Of a stretch of 50,889 nucleotides of DNA, positions 9,223 to 21,053 are shown in pieces. The stretch is from Planococcus glaciei (GTDB taxonomy: Bacteria > Bacillota > Bacilli > Bacillales_A > Planococcaceae), in assembly GCF_900099655.1 (NCBI RefSeq), contig NZ_FNDC01000019.1, positions 1 to 50,889 of the forward strand. The letters are read 5' to 3'. A program made the position numbers and the translations under genes. Numbering within the stretch: position 1 is the stretch's first letter; every line of letters starts with the position of its first letter. A model generated the notes under the pieces. The model saw nothing but the letters and a program-made list of their open reading frames with translations, had not been told where the DNA came from and ran no database searches.

Positions 9223-9262
9223 AAAAGGCTTCCGACACTCCGTGTGGCGGCAGCCTTTTCCT
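9223..9262 (+). terminator. Terminator-like hairpin before trmN6
   Basis: The arms AAAAGGCT.CCG..CAC and GTG.GGC..AGCCTTTT surround a short loop and end in TTTTCC. The T-run is short, so termination is probably partial. It ends 20 bases before the trmN6 ATG. Confidence 0.5.
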
Positions 9263-9281
9263 GTGTATCGGAGGTGAAAAC

Positions 9282-10019
9282 ATGTTATTGGATGACGAAA
9301 GACTCGATTATTTGCTGGCGGAAGACTTGCGCATCATACAAAGCCCATCGGTATTTTCCTTTTCCCTCGATGCCGTCTTGTTGGCGCGTTTTGCTTACGT
9401 GCCGTTAAAGCGGGGAAAAATTGTCGATTTGTGCACAGGCAACGGGGCCATCCCATTGTTCTTAAGCGCACGGACAGAATCTGCCATTGTCGGAGTGGAA
9501 CTTCAGGAACGGCTTGTTCACATGGCCCAAAGAAGCGTCGCGTACAATGGGCTTGAAGAACAGATCCAGATTATTGAAGGGGACGTGAAGGAAATTCCCG
9601 CACGCCTCGGAATTGAAAAATATGATGTGGTGACATGCAATCCCCCTTATTTCCCTGCGCATGAATTGAGCGACAAAAACCTCAGTGAACATATGGCGAT
9701 TGCCCGCCATGAACTCCACTTAACATTGGACGAATCGGTCCAGGCAGCCAGCAAACTGCTGAAACAGGGAGGCAAAGCCGCTTTTGTGCACCGCTCCGGA
9801 CGCCTGATTGACATCATCACCGCAATGCGTGCCAACCGGCTGGAGCCGAAACGGGTCCGGCTGGTGTACCCGAAAGCGGGAAAAGAAGCGAATACGCTAT
9901 TGATTGAAGGAATAAAAGACGGCAAACCGGACTTGAAAATTCTGCCGCCGCTGATTGTATATGGAGAAAACGGGGAATATACAGAAGAAGTGAGAGAACT
10001 GCTTTATGGAAACGAATAA
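9282..10019 (+). CDS. trmN6: tRNA1(Val) (adenine37-N6)-methyltransferase (YabB)
   Basis: This SAM-dependent methyltransferase of 245 residues corresponds to B. subtilis YabB and E. coli YfiC/TrmN6, which methylates N6 of A37 in tRNA-Val. The SAM loop DLCTGNGAI is at 49-57 and the catalytic NPPY motif at 120-123. The frame is open from 9201, but that part lies in the repeat and hairpin. GGAGGTG at 9270-9276 fixes the ATG at 9282. The stop overlaps the start of the GIY-YIG gene by 14 bases. Confidence 0.9.
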   Translation: MLLDDERLDYLLAEDLRIIQSPSVFSFSLDAVLLARFAYVPLKRGKIVDLCTGNGAIPLFLSARTESAIVGVELQERLVHMAQRSVAYNGLEEQIQIIEGDVKEIPARLGIEKYDVVTCNPPYFPAHELSDKNLSEHMAIARHELHLTLDESVQAASKLLKQGGKAAFVHRSGRLIDIITAMRANRLEPKRVRLVYPKAGKEANTLLIEGIKDGKPDLKILPPLIVYGENGEYTEEVRELLYGNE

Positions 10020-10275
10020 CCATTATTTTTATGTCCTTGAATGCGCCGATGGTTCCTACTATGCAGGGTATACGAATGATCTGCAAAAACGGCTGGAAGC
10101 CCATAACGCAGGAAAAGGGGCAAAATACACACGTGCCAAGGGTCCGGTCGAAATGATCCACCACGAAAGTTTCGAGACGAAATCCGCTGCGATGAAAGCG
10201 GAATATGCCTTCAAGCAATTATCAAAACCGCAAAAAATTCATTACATTGCTGAAGGAAAGGAAGATGGCAAATGA
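10006..10275 (+). CDS. GIY-YIG domain protein (YazA/UPF0213 type)
   Basis: This 89-residue protein is a stand-alone GIY-YIG nuclease-fold domain, like B. subtilis YazA. The GIY-YIG strands read [20 protein letters not shown], with the conserved R and H following in QKRLEAHN and E166-like glutamate in the KAEYAFK segment. The cellular role of this family is unknown. The start overlaps trmN6 and the TGA overlaps rsmI in ATGA, so the three genes are translationally coupled. Confidence 0.88.
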   Translation: METNNHYFYVLECADGSYYAGYTNDLQKRLEAHNAGKGAKYTRAKGPVEMIHHESFETKSAAMKAEYAFKQLSKPQKIHYIAEGKEDGK

Positions 10276-11141
10276 AATCCCAAAAAAGCTTCATGGAAAA
10301 CAAAGCGACTCTGTACTTAGTGGCGACACCGATCGGCAATTTGGAAGACATGACCGTACGGGCAATCCGGGTCTTAAAAGAAGTGGATGTCATAGCCGCA
10401 GAAGACACCCGCAATACAAAAAACCTGTGCAATTATTTCGATATCCAAACCAAGCTGGTCAGCTACCATGAGCACAACCAGGACAGCGGAGGCTTTAAAA
10501 TTCTCTCTTACTTGAACGAAGGCAAGTCCGTAGCGTTGGTAAGCGACGCCGGCATGCCCTGCATTTCCGATCCCGGCGAGGATATTGTGCGGCGGGTGGT
10601 GGAAGAAGATTATCCGGTCGTCCCGGTTCCGGGAGCGAATGCCGCACTCAGTGCCTTGATTGCTTCCGGCATTGCACCGCAGCCGTTTCTGTTTTACGGA
10701 TTTTTGTCGCGCCACAAGAAAGACCGCCAAGCAGAATTGGAAACCTTGAGCCAAAAAGAAGAGACGCTGATTTTTTATGAAGCGCCCCACCGGTTAAAAG
10801 ACAGTTTAAAAAGTATCCAGAAAGCCTTTGGCGATGACCGGAAAATCACGTTGGCCCGGGAAGTGACAAAGAAGTTTGAAGAATTTTTGCGGGGAACGGT
10901 GGAAGAAGCCGTCGAATGGGCAGAAGCCAATACTATACGGGGAGAATTTTGCCTTGTTGTAGAAGGAAATGCTTCGCCGGATGCCGCAGAAATCGAGCAA
11001 TGGTGGGAGCATTTATCCATTGCAGACCATGTCACAGAACTAATGGAAAAAAAGCAGTTGACGTCCAAAGAAGCCATTAAACAAGTGTCGCATGAGCGGA
11101 ATTTGCCAAAACGTGAAGTTTATCAGGCCTACCATATCTAA
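10272..11141 (+). CDS. rsmI: 16S rRNA (cytidine1402-2'-O)-methyltransferase
   Basis: The 289-residue tetrapyrrole-methylase-fold enzyme methylates the ribose of C1402 in the decoding centre of 16S rRNA. The signature ATPIGNLEDMT is followed by AAEDTRNTKNL, the glycine-rich VSDAGMPCISDPGE and PVPGANAALSAL. The ATG at 10272 shares four bases with the yazA-like gene and has GGAAAGGAAG upstream. A strong bidirectional terminator follows. Order and orientation match the yabB-yazA-yabC group of B. subtilis. Confidence 0.95.
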   Translation: MKSQKSFMENKATLYLVATPIGNLEDMTVRAIRVLKEVDVIAAEDTRNTKNLCNYFDIQTKLVSYHEHNQDSGGFKILSYLNEGKSVALVSDAGMPCISDPGEDIVRRVVEEDYPVVPVPGANAALSALIASGIAPQPFLFYGFLSRHKKDRQAELETLSQKEETLIFYEAPHRLKDSLKSIQKAFGDDRKITLAREVTKKFEEFLRGTVEEAVEWAEANTIRGEFCLVVEGNASPDAAEIEQWWEHLSIADHVTELMEKKQLTSKEAIKQVSHERNLPKREVYQAYHI

Positions 11142-11152
11142 AGCATCCCATG

Positions 11153-11190
11153 CAAAAAAACCGGAACGCAACAGCGCTCCGGTTTTTATT
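11153..11190. terminator. Bidirectional terminator between rsmI and abrB
   Basis: The arms AAAAACCGGA.CGC and GCG.TCCGGTTTTT surround the loop AACA. A-runs and T-runs on both sides let it serve rsmI on the plus strand and abrB on the minus strand. Confidence 0.9.
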
Positions 11191-11199
11191 GGCTTAAGC

Positions 11200-11478
11200 T
11201 TACTTTTTCAAGTTGTTTTGAATTTCTTTTACCAGCATTTCGGCGCCTTCAGGGCTTAAGATCAGCTTGCCGCCAACCAGTTGCATGTTGTCATCAGATA
11301 CTTCACCTGTTACGGCACAAGTCATATTTGGCAAATACTTTTTCAAGATAATTTTATCGTCGTCAACGTAGATTTCCAGTGCATCTTTCTCTGCAATTCC
11401 TAGAGTACGGCGCAATTCAATTGGAATCACCACACGGCCTAATTCGTCAACTTTACGTACAATTCCTGTCGATTTCAT
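11200..11478 (-). CDS. abrB: Transition-state regulator AbrB
   Basis: The 92-residue protein has the N-terminal SpoVT/AbrB swapped-hairpin DNA-binding domain, MKSTGIVRKVDELGRVVIPI followed by ELRRTLGI, nearly identical to what I recall of B. subtilis AbrB, and the C-terminal multimerisation part including the conserved cysteine in NMTCAVTGE. AbrB represses post-exponential genes in B. subtilis. The ATG is preceded by AAGGGAG. It lies divergent from metS as in B. subtilis, with its own promoter at 11549-11577. It is retained although neighbouring sporulation genes are missing. Confidence 0.95.
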   Translation of the reverse strand: MKSTGIVRKVDELGRVVIPIELRRTLGIAEKDALEIYVDDDKIILKKYLPNMTCAVTGEVSDDNMQLVGGKLILSPEGAEMLVKEIQNNLKK

Positions 11479-13779
<2,301 letters not shown>

Positions 13780-13804
13780 ATTACAAAGCATTTAAAGCAA
13801 TTTG

Positions 13805-13836
13805 AAAAGGGCTGTCTACTGGACGGCCCTTTTTTA
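13805..13836 (+). terminator. Terminator after metG
   Basis: The arms AAAGGGC.GTC and GAC.GGCCCTTT with a five-base loop run into a T-run. Confidence 0.88.
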
Positions 13837-13876
13837 TTTTGGATTTTATTAGGTGAAAAACGCCGTTATCAATTTA

Positions 13877-13911
13877 TTTGTTATCTAAATAACATGTTTT
13901 GTTATCTAAAT
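13877..13911. repeat. Tandem 14-bp direct repeat upstream of the TatD gene
   Basis: TTTGTTATCTAAAT occurs at 13877-13890 and again at 13898-13911, so the two copies are in phase 21 bases apart, about two DNA turns. The second copy abuts a TAATAT (13913-13918) that may be a -10 box. This spacing suits a regulator bound on one face of the DNA. Confidence 0.6.
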
Positions 13912-13980
13912 GTAATATTGGTGTGAAGAAAGAAACGAAGGAAACGATTAAAATAAGGTTTAATGTGAGGAGAGAGCGTT

Positions 13981-14751
13981 ATGTTCATTGATACCCATGT
14001 CCATTTAAATGCAGACCAGTACGACGAAGATTTAAATGAAGTAATCGACAGAGCTTTAGAAAACAATGTTACAAAAATGATTGTCATTGGGTTTGATCGG
14101 AAAACGATCCAACGTGCAATGGAGCTTGCCGAGAAACATGAGTTTATATATGCCGTAGTCGGATGGCATCCAGTTGATGCCATCGATTGCACAGAAGAAG
14201 ATTTGAAATGGATCGAAGAATTGGCAGCACACGACAAAGTAGTCGGCATCGGCGAAACGGGATTGGATTACTACTGGGATAAATCTCCGAAAGAAATCCA
14301 GCAGGAAGTGTTCCGCAAGCAAATCCGGCTCGCAAAAAAAGTCCAGTTGCCGATCATCATCCACAATCGCGAAGCGACGGAAGACGTTTTGCGCATCTTG
14401 AAAGAAGAAGAAGCCCATGAAGTAGGGGGTGTCATGCACTGCTTCGGCGGCAGCGTCGAAACAGCGCGCGAAAGCATCGCCATGAACTTTATGATTTCAC
14501 TTGGCGGACCGGTTACGTTCAAAAATGCCAAAAAGCCAAAAGAAGTAGCAACAGAAATCGCCTTGGAGCACTTGATGATAGAAACGGATGCACCGTATCT
14601 TGCACCGCATCCTTACCGGGGAAAACGCAATGAACCATCTTATGTCCCACTTGTCGCAGAAGAAATTGCCCGTTTAAAAGGCATTTCGGTAGAAGAAGTC
14701 GGCCGCATCACGACACGGAACGCAGAGCAGTTTTTCAAGCTCAGCCAATAA
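13981..14751 (+). CDS. TatD family metal-dependent DNase (YabD)
   Basis: The 256-residue TIM-barrel hydrolase carries all the metal ligands of the family: DTHVHL near the N-terminus, the glutamate in IGETGLDYYW, histidines in IIHNREA and MHCFGGS, and the aspartate in ETDAPYLAPHP. TatD proteins are 3'-5' exonucleases on DNA and RNA and also D-aminoacyl-tRNA deacylases in some reports. The start ATG has GGAGAGAG upstream. In B. subtilis it also sits between metS and yabE. Confidence 0.92.
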   Translation: MFIDTHVHLNADQYDEDLNEVIDRALENNVTKMIVIGFDRKTIQRAMELAEKHEFIYAVVGWHPVDAIDCTEEDLKWIEELAAHDKVVGIGETGLDYYWDKSPKEIQQEVFRKQIRLAKKVQLPIIIHNREATEDVLRILKEEEAHEVGGVMHCFGGSVETARESIAMNFMISLGGPVTFKNAKKPKEVATEIALEHLMIETDAPYLAPHPYRGKRNEPSYVPLVAEEIARLKGISVEEVGRITTRNAEQFFKLSQ

Positions 14752-14779
14752 TCATCGAAAGAGAACAGGCCCATTTTGT

Positions 14780-14808
14780 TTGACACAGCAAAATCGAGTC
14801 TATATAAT
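14780..14808 (+). promoter_or_regulatory. Perfect-consensus promoter of the yabE gene
   Basis: TTGACA (14780-14785) and TATAAT (14803-14808) are exactly 17 bases apart, a full sigma-A consensus. It shows that the upstream in-frame TTG at 14780 cannot be the start of the protein. Confidence 0.88.
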
Positions 14809-14836
14809 CACTCAGGTGAATGAGGAGGAGTTATTT

Positions 14837-16183
14837 TTGACGAAGAATATAGAAAATAATAACAAGAAATCAAGTTTATATAGTGGGAAATCTTTAGCGG
14901 TGGCGATTGCCACTGTTTTAATGTTTGCGGCTGTTTTGACGTTTGCCATTTATGAAGGCACAAAAAACACGGTAAAAATGACAGCAAACGGCGAAACCAC
15001 GGAAGTCAAAACCCATGCCGATACAATCGGGGCATTTTTGGAAGAGCAGGAAATTCAAGTAGGACAGGATGATTATTTAAGCCATTCTGCAGATACGGCT
15101 ATTAAAGAAGACGTGGCACTTGAATGGGATCAGGCAGAACAATACAAGGTATCAGTTGACGGCAAAGAAACGGCGGCTTGGACAACGGAGAATACCGTGA
15201 AGGAAATTTTGGCAAAAGCAAATGTTGAAGTAACGGAACATGATAAAATTACCCCTGCATTAGAAGAAGAAGTAGATGAGGATACAGCGATTTCTGTCGA
15301 AAAAGCCTATGAAGTAACACTTGTCGACGGCTTGAAAGAGAAAAAAGTATGGTCCACTTCGACTACGGTCGCTGACTTTTTAAAACAGAACAAAATTACG
15401 CTAGGCGAACTTGACCGGGTTGAAAACGGAATGGATGAAAAAGTACTTCCGAATTCCAAAGTCCAAGTTGTTCGTGTAGAAAAGGTCACCGATGTAGTGG
15501 AGGATTCTGTGAAATTTGCAGTAGAAACGAAGAAAGATGCCGGTCTATTGAAAGGGCAGGAAAAACTTGTCCAAAAAGGCCAAAATGGCGTTGTAGCTAA
15601 AACATACGAAGTTGTTAAAGAAAACGGCAAAGAAGTAAAACGTGCGCTTAAAAGCGAAAAAACAGTGAAAGCACCGACGAAACAAGTAAAAGCAGTCGGC
15701 ACTAAAGTAATGGTGGCAAGCGCATCACGCGGCGCAACTGCCAAAGCATCAGCGAAAAAAGAAACAGCAGCTCCAGTCCAGGTAGCAGCTGCCAAAAAAG
15801 AAGCACCTGCTAAAGCAGCAGCACCAGCGAAAAAAGCGGAGCCTTCAAGAAAAGCTTCCGCGGCATCTACAACAGCTGCAGCACCATCAGGCGGCAAAGA
15901 GTTCTATGTATCGGCAACGGCTTATACAGCCAGCTGTGCAGGGTGTTCAGGCATTACAGCAACGGGCATCAACTTGAAAGCCAACCCTGGCCTTAAAGTC
16001 ATTGCGGTTGACCCGAATGTCATTCCGCTTGGTTCAAAAGTGTATGTTGAAGGATATGGCTATGCAGTGGCGGGAGATACAGGCGGCGCAATCAAAGGAA
16101 ACAAAATTGATTTGTTCGTTGCCAACCATTCAGATGCGATTGCATTTGGGCGCAAGCAAGTAAAAGTAACCGTCTTAAATTAA
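14837..16183 (+). CDS. YabE-like cell-wall protein with DUF348, G5 and 3D domains
   Basis: The 448-residue envelope protein has a membrane anchor or signal segment (19-38), three DUF348 repeats (about 44-80, 103-138 and 158-195), a G5 domain (208-285), an Ala/Lys/Pro-rich flexible linker (300-352) and a C-terminal 3D domain (355-448). The three aspartates are D392, D414 and D425. 3D domains share the MltA double-psi fold, so a muralytic role in the wall is likely, as for B. subtilis YabE, a relative of resuscitation-promoting factors. The start is TTG at 14837, set by GAGGAGGAG at 14822-14830 and by the promoter lying over the earlier codons. Confidence 0.9.
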   Translation: MTKNIENNNKKSSLYSGKSLAVAIATVLMFAAVLTFAIYEGTKNTVKMTANGETTEVKTHADTIGAFLEEQEIQVGQDDYLSHSADTAIKEDVALEWDQAEQYKVSVDGKETAAWTTENTVKEILAKANVEVTEHDKITPALEEEVDEDTAISVEKAYEVTLVDGLKEKKVWSTSTTVADFLKQNKITLGELDRVENGMDEKVLPNSKVQVVRVEKVTDVVEDSVKFAVETKKDAGLLKGQEKLVQKGQNGVVAKTYEVVKENGKEVKRALKSEKTVKAPTKQVKAVGTKVMVASASRGATAKASAKKETAAPVQVAAAKKEAPAKAAAPAKKAEPSRKASAASTTAAAPSGGKEFYVSATAYTASCAGCSGITATGINLKANPGLKVIAVDPNVIPLGSKVYVEGYGYAVAGDTGGAIKGNKIDLFVANHSDAIAFGRKQVKVTVLN

Positions 16184-16199
16184 TACATGGCAGATGGTC

Positions 16200-16241
16200 A
16201 AGGCTTTCTTGGGAATTCCCGGGAAAGCCTTTTACTATTTT
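16200..16241 (+). terminator. Terminator after the yabE gene
   Basis: The long stem with arms AAGGCTTTC and GAAAGCCTT encloses the palindrome GGGAATTCCC and is followed by TTTTACTATTTT. Confidence 0.85.
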
Positions 16242-16292
16242 ACCCGGCTGTGTATAAAATAAAACAAGAATCGCGGGAAAAGAGGAACAACA

Positions 16293-17728
<1,436 letters not shown>

Positions 17729-17796
17729 AACCTTTCATTTTGTTACAGTTATGGCACATCTTTTTGAATCGGACAGGTATTTCGGATAAAAAAATA

Positions 17797-17826
17797 TTGA
17801 CATCTTATGCACTACGCTGATAAAAT
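17797..17826 (+). promoter_or_regulatory. veg promoter P1
   Basis: TTGACA (17797-17802) and TAAAAT (17821-17826) are separated by 18 bases. It is the upstream member of a tandem pair. Confidence 0.7.
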
Positions 17827-17837
17827 TAGAAATTTAC

Positions 17838-17866
17838 TTGACTGGACGGTCAGTTTCTGGTAGACT
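17838..17866 (+). promoter_or_regulatory. veg promoter P2
   Basis: TTGACT (17838-17843) and TAGACT (17861-17866) are 17 bases apart, ending 25 bases before the veg ATG. With P1 this suggests strong constitutive expression, as known for B. subtilis veg. Confidence 0.65.
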
Positions 17867-17891
17867 TTGTCTATAGTGAGGTGTAGACAAG

Positions 17892-18155
17892 ATGCCCAAA
17901 ACTTTGGCGGATATTAAAAAATCGTTGGACCTACATATTGGAAAACGGTTGATTTTAAAGGCAAATGGAGGACGTAAGAAAACGGTCGAACGCGCCGGAA
18001 TCTTGCGAGAAACGTATCACTCGGTGTTCGTAATTGAACTTGATCAAGATGAGCATTCATTTGAACGCGTGTCTTACAGCTACGCAGACATCCTGACAGA
18101 AGCAGTGGAAATTGTTGTCTATGAAGGAACAGAAGAAGAACTTGTTGTTAAATAA
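17892..18155 (+). CDS. veg: Veg protein
   Basis: The 87-residue basic protein begins [20 protein letters not shown] and continues with [16 protein letters not shown], the conserved Veg core. In B. subtilis Veg is abundant and stimulates biofilm formation, possibly by countering SinR. The start ATG follows GAGGTG. Two tandem promoters precede it and a strong terminator follows, so it is an isolated transcription unit. sspF, the next gene in B. subtilis, is missing. Confidence 0.94.
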   Translation: MPKTLADIKKSLDLHIGKRLILKANGGRKKTVERAGILRETYHSVFVIELDQDEHSFERVSYSYADILTEAVEIVVYEGTEEELVVK

Positions 18156-18180
18156 TGAACGGTATTCATATTGTTTTTTG

Positions 18181-18219
18181 AAACTCACAGCCCGTGCTTC
18201 AACGGCTGTGAGTTTTTTT
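18181..18219 (+). terminator. Terminator after veg
   Basis: The perfect 12-bp arms AAACTCACAGCC and GGCTGTGAGTTT have an 11-base loop and are followed by TTTT. Confidence 0.92.
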
Positions 18220-18297
18220 GTTTATTTTCTCCATTTTTCCCCAAGCGCGCTTCATGTGTTAAAATAATCTTCATCAGAATATAAAGGAGGCAGTGGG

Positions 18298-19161
18298 ATG
18301 CTCTACGTGAAGGCGCCTGCCAAAATCAATTTAACGTTAGATGTTTTACATAAGCGCCCCGATAACTATCATGAGATCGAAATGATCATGACGACAGTCG
18401 ACTTGGCTGATCGGATCGGGCTAAAAGCAACAGAAAGCGGAATCTATATCGAATCTGCAGACCGCTTTGTTCCAAATGATTCCCGCAACTTGGCTTACCA
18501 GGCCGCCCAGTTGTTGAAAGATACGTACAACATCAAATCAGGGGTCATCATTTCGCTGGACAAACAAATTCCAGTTGCGGCTGGACTGGCAGGAGGAAGC
18601 AGCGATGCAGCTGCGACTTTAAAAGGCCTGAACCAATTATGGCAATTAAATCTGTCCCTTGATGAACTGGCGGAACTCGGAGCGAAGATCGGTTCGGACG
18701 TCTCTTTTTGCGTGTATGGCGGAACGGCTTTGGCCAAAGGGCGAGGAGAAATTATTCAAGAGCTGCCCGCACCGCCCAACTGTTGGGTGATTTTAGCGAA
18801 ACCGACCATTGGGGTCTCCACCGCGGAAGTATACGGGGCATTCGACGCCAGAAAAGCCGAGCACCCGAATACCCAGGAAATGATCCAAGCGCTTTCAGAC
18901 GGCGATTACAATGCGATGTGCGCCAATTTAGGCAATGCCTTGGAAAGCGTCACGTTGAATTTATATCCGGAAGTTGCCCAGATCAAAGAACAGATGAAGA
19001 AATTCGGTGCAGATGCCGTATTGATGAGCGGAAGCGGCCCGACCGTATTTGGGCTCGTGCAGCAGGAAGCCCGGATCCCGCGCATCTACAATGGCCTGCG
19101 AGGCTTTTGTGCCGAAGTTTATGCTGTCCGCTTGATTGGTGAACGGGAGCCACTTGCTTAA
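18298..19161 (+). CDS. ispE: 4-diphosphocytidyl-2-C-methyl-D-erythritol kinase
   Basis: The 287-residue GHMP kinase performs the ATP-dependent step of the MEP isoprenoid pathway. [10 protein letters not shown] at the N-terminus contains the catalytic lysine, the glycine-rich ATP loop [15 protein letters not shown] is at 92-106, the catalytic aspartate is in [13 protein letters not shown] (D134), and the third motif is [19 protein letters not shown] sits nine bases before the ATG. It is followed by purR as in B. subtilis. Confidence 0.95.
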   Translation: MLYVKAPAKINLTLDVLHKRPDNYHEIEMIMTTVDLADRIGLKATESGIYIESADRFVPNDSRNLAYQAAQLLKDTYNIKSGVIISLDKQIPVAAGLAGGSSDAAATLKGLNQLWQLNLSLDELAELGAKIGSDVSFCVYGGTALAKGRGEIIQELPAPPNCWVILAKPTIGVSTAEVYGAFDARKAEHPNTQEMIQALSDGDYNAMCANLGNALESVTLNLYPEVAQIKEQMKKFGADAVLMSGSGPTVFGLVQQEARIPRIYNGLRGFCAEVYAVRLIGEREPLA

Positions 19162-19217
19162 ATACGTACATTTATGGTAAATTTTCTATAAATCATTCGT
19201 ATTTAGGAGCGTGTATT

Positions 19218-20045
19218 ATGAAGTGGAAGCGCAGTGAACGGTTAGTTGATATGACGCATTATCTTTTGGACCATCCACATAAGTTAATTCCCCTTACATA
19301 TTTCTCAGATCTCTATGAATCCGCCAAATCATCAATCAGTGAAGATTTAGGAATTGTCAAAGAGACATTTGAGGAAAAAGGGATTGGGCTGTTAATGACA
19401 GTGCCTGGAGCAGCTGGCGGCGTGAAATATGTGCCAAAGCTCCATAAAGAGGAAATCAAAGCCATCATGGCGGAATTGATGGAGGAGCTTAGCCATTCCG
19501 ACCGGCTTTTGCCAGGGGGCTATTTGTATATGACCGATGTACTCGGCAACCCCAATATGATGAACCGGGTCGGCAAAGTTTTTGCGTCCGCTTTTGCGGA
19601 TGAAAAAATCGATGTCATTATGACGGTGGCGACAAAAGGGATTCCGATTGCCCATGCCATTGCCCGCCATTTGAACGTGCCGGTCGTGATTGTCCGAAGA
19701 GACAGCAAAGTGACAGAAGGTTCGACTGTCAGCATCAATTATGTGTCGGGTTCTTCCCGGCGCATCCAGACGATGGTGCTGTCAAAACGCAGCATGAAGA
19801 GCGGACAGCGGGTGCTCATCACCGACGACTTTATGAAAGTCGGCGGAACGATGAACGGCATGAAAAACTTGCTGGAAGAATTCGACTGTACGCTTGCGGG
19901 AGTAGCCGTATTGGTTGAAGCTGAGCATTCCGATGAGCGCCTTGTTGAAAAATACTTGTCGCTTGTCAAACTGCACGAAGTCAGCGAGAAAGAACGGACG
20001 ATTGCATTGGAAGAAGGAAACTATTTTACGAATGGAGGAATTTAA
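19218..20045 (+). CDS. purR: Purine operon repressor PurR
   Basis: The 275-residue protein joins an N-terminal winged helix (about 1-75) to a phosphoribosyltransferase-type domain with the PRPP motif [13 protein letters not shown] (199-211). In B. subtilis PurR represses purine genes and PRPP relieves repression. The ATG has AGGAG upstream. It overlaps functionally with ridA, whose ribosome site lies in the purR end. The neighbouring prs makes the PRPP that PurR senses. Confidence 0.95.
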   Translation: MKWKRSERLVDMTHYLLDHPHKLIPLTYFSDLYESAKSSISEDLGIVKETFEEKGIGLLMTVPGAAGGVKYVPKLHKEEIKAIMAELMEELSHSDRLLPGGYLYMTDVLGNPNMMNRVGKVFASAFADEKIDVIMTVATKGIPIAHAIARHLNVPVVIVRRDSKVTEGSTVSINYVSGSSRRIQTMVLSKRSMKSGQRVLITDDFMKVGGTMNGMKNLLEEFDCTLAGVAVLVEAEHSDERLVEKYLSLVKLHEVSEKERTIALEEGNYFTNGGI

Positions 20046-20046
20046 G

Positions 20047-20424
20047 ATGAAATTTGTAGCGACAGACAAAGCAGCGGCGGCCATTGGGCCATATTCACAA
20101 GGAGTTATTGCCGGGGAAATGTTTTACAGTTCAGGCCAGATTCCATTAACGCCTTCAGGAGAAATGGTCGAAGGCTCAATCGTTGAGCAGGCGCACCAAG
20201 TGTTTGCCAACTTGAAAGCCATCTTGGCAGAAGCCGGCTCTTCTTTGGAAAACGTCATCAAAACTACGGTCTTTATCAAAGACATGAATGATTTTGCGGC
20301 GCTTAACGAAGTATATGCTTCTTATTTCGGCGATCATAAGCCCGCCCGCTCGACGGTTGAAGTGGCACGCTTGCCGAAAGACGCAAAAGTGGAAATCGAA
20401 GTCATTGCAAAGATTACTGCGTAA
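20047..20424 (+). CDS. ridA: Reactive intermediate deaminase RidA (YabJ)
   Basis: The 125-residue YjgF/YER057c/UK114 protein hydrolyses reactive enamines and imines made by PLP enzymes. The family residues are visible: GPYSQ (14-18), SGQIPL (29-34), the substrate-binding arginine in PARSTVEV (R101) and the conserved VEIEVIA end. The frame extends upstream into purR, but GGAGGAA at 20034-20040 fixes the ATG at 20047. It follows purR by one base. Confidence 0.94.
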   Translation: MKFVATDKAAAAIGPYSQGVIAGEMFYSSGQIPLTPSGEMVEGSIVEQAHQVFANLKAILAEAGSSLENVIKTTVFIKDMNDFAALNEVYASYFGDHKPARSTVEVARLPKDAKVEIEVIAKITA

Positions 20425-20451
20425 AACCATCCTTCGGGGTGGTTTTTATTT
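20423..20451 (+). terminator. UUCG-loop terminator overlapping the ridA stop codon
   Basis: The arms AAAACCATCC and GGGTGGTTTT close on a TTCG tetraloop and are followed by TT. The left arm begins inside the ridA TAA stop, so there is no untranslated spacer. Confidence 0.88.
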
Positions 20452-20496
20452 GCCTGAAAATATTGATGAAATTTTCTAATAAATCCTGTAATTTTT

Positions 20497-20525
20497 GAAG
20501 GAGATTAGTCCCCTTTAGCGAATTA
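20497..20525 (+). promoter_or_regulatory. Sigma-H-type promoter of spoVG
   Basis: GAAGGAGAT (20497-20505), 11 bases, then AGCGAATTA (20517-20525) fits the sigma-H consensus RNAGGAWWW-N11/12-RNNGAATWW with one mismatch. It lies 48 bases before the ATG and below an AT-rich stretch, as in B. subtilis spoVG. Confidence 0.75.
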
Positions 20526-20573
20526 CATATATTAGCAACACAAAATGCATCCAAGAGGAAAGGTGGTGACACA

Positions 20574-20858
20574 ATGGAAGTAACCGACGTAAGGCTTCGG
20601 CGTGTGCAAACAGACGGCCGGATGCGGGCAATCGCTTCCATCACACTGGACAACGAGTTTGTTGTGCACGATATTCGGGTGATTGACGGCAATGAAGGAT
20701 TGTTTGTCGCGATGCCAAGCAAGCGGACACCGGACGGGGAATTCAGGGATATTGCCCATCCAATCAATTCCGGGACGCGCAACAAGCTTCAAGAAGCGAT
20801 TTTAGCCGCATACCATCAAAGCGAAAATGACCCGGTCTTTGAAGAAGCCGGTGTTTAA
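20574..20858 (+). CDS. spoVG: RNA-binding regulator SpoVG
   Basis: The 94-residue protein begins [20 protein letters not shown] and contains [21 protein letters not shown], hallmarks of SpoVG. In B. subtilis it influences septation during sporulation; in Listeria and Staphylococcus, which do not sporulate, it is a nucleic-acid-binding global regulator. The latter role is likelier here. AAAGGTGGTG precedes the ATG. The promoter is of sigma-H type and a T-rich terminator follows. Confidence 0.96.
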   Translation: MEVTDVRLRRVQTDGRMRAIASITLDNEFVVHDIRVIDGNEGLFVAMPSKRTPDGEFRDIAHPINSGTRNKLQEAILAAYHQSENDPVFEEAGV

Positions 20859-20870
20859 ATGCGCCATCTC

Positions 20871-20906
20871 AGGAGCCTTCTATTGCAGATAGGGCTCTTT
20901 TTTTTG
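20871..20906 (+). terminator. Terminator after spoVG
   Basis: The arms GGAGCC.TCTAT and ATAG.GGCTC flank a short loop and lead into eight T. Confidence 0.8.
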
Positions 20907-20949
20907 TCTTCCTTTTGATAATGTCATGGTATTGTCATGCTCGGAAACC

Positions 20950-20978
20950 TTGAAAAATCAAGGTTATTCCGCTATAGT
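20950..20978 (+). promoter_or_regulatory. glmU promoter
   Basis: TTGAAA (20950-20955) and TATAGT (20973-20978) have a 17-base spacer. Two TGTCATG copies 10 bases apart (20924-20940) lie just upstream. Confidence 0.7.
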
Positions 20979-21053
20979 CAATAAGGAAAAGCTAAAATAT
21001 CCACTATATGAATGAAATAGATAACAAATCACTTGATTGGAGGACCTGACTAC

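Noticed and set aside
9201..9281. Extension of TrmN6 by 27 residues from 9201
   Set aside because: It would run through the repeat and a hairpin and has no ribosome site; GGAGGTG fixes the ATG at 9282.
14780..14836. Upstream extension of the YabE-like protein from TTG at 14780
   Set aside because: These codons lie over a perfect TTGACA-N17-TATAAT promoter, and a strong ribosome site points to the TTG at 14837.
15307..15897. Minus-strand frame within the yabE gene
   Set aside because: The Ala/Thr/Ser/Phe-rich translation mirrors the Ala/Lys-rich linker on the other strand. An antisense RNA to yabE is known in B. subtilis, but I could not locate its promoter here.
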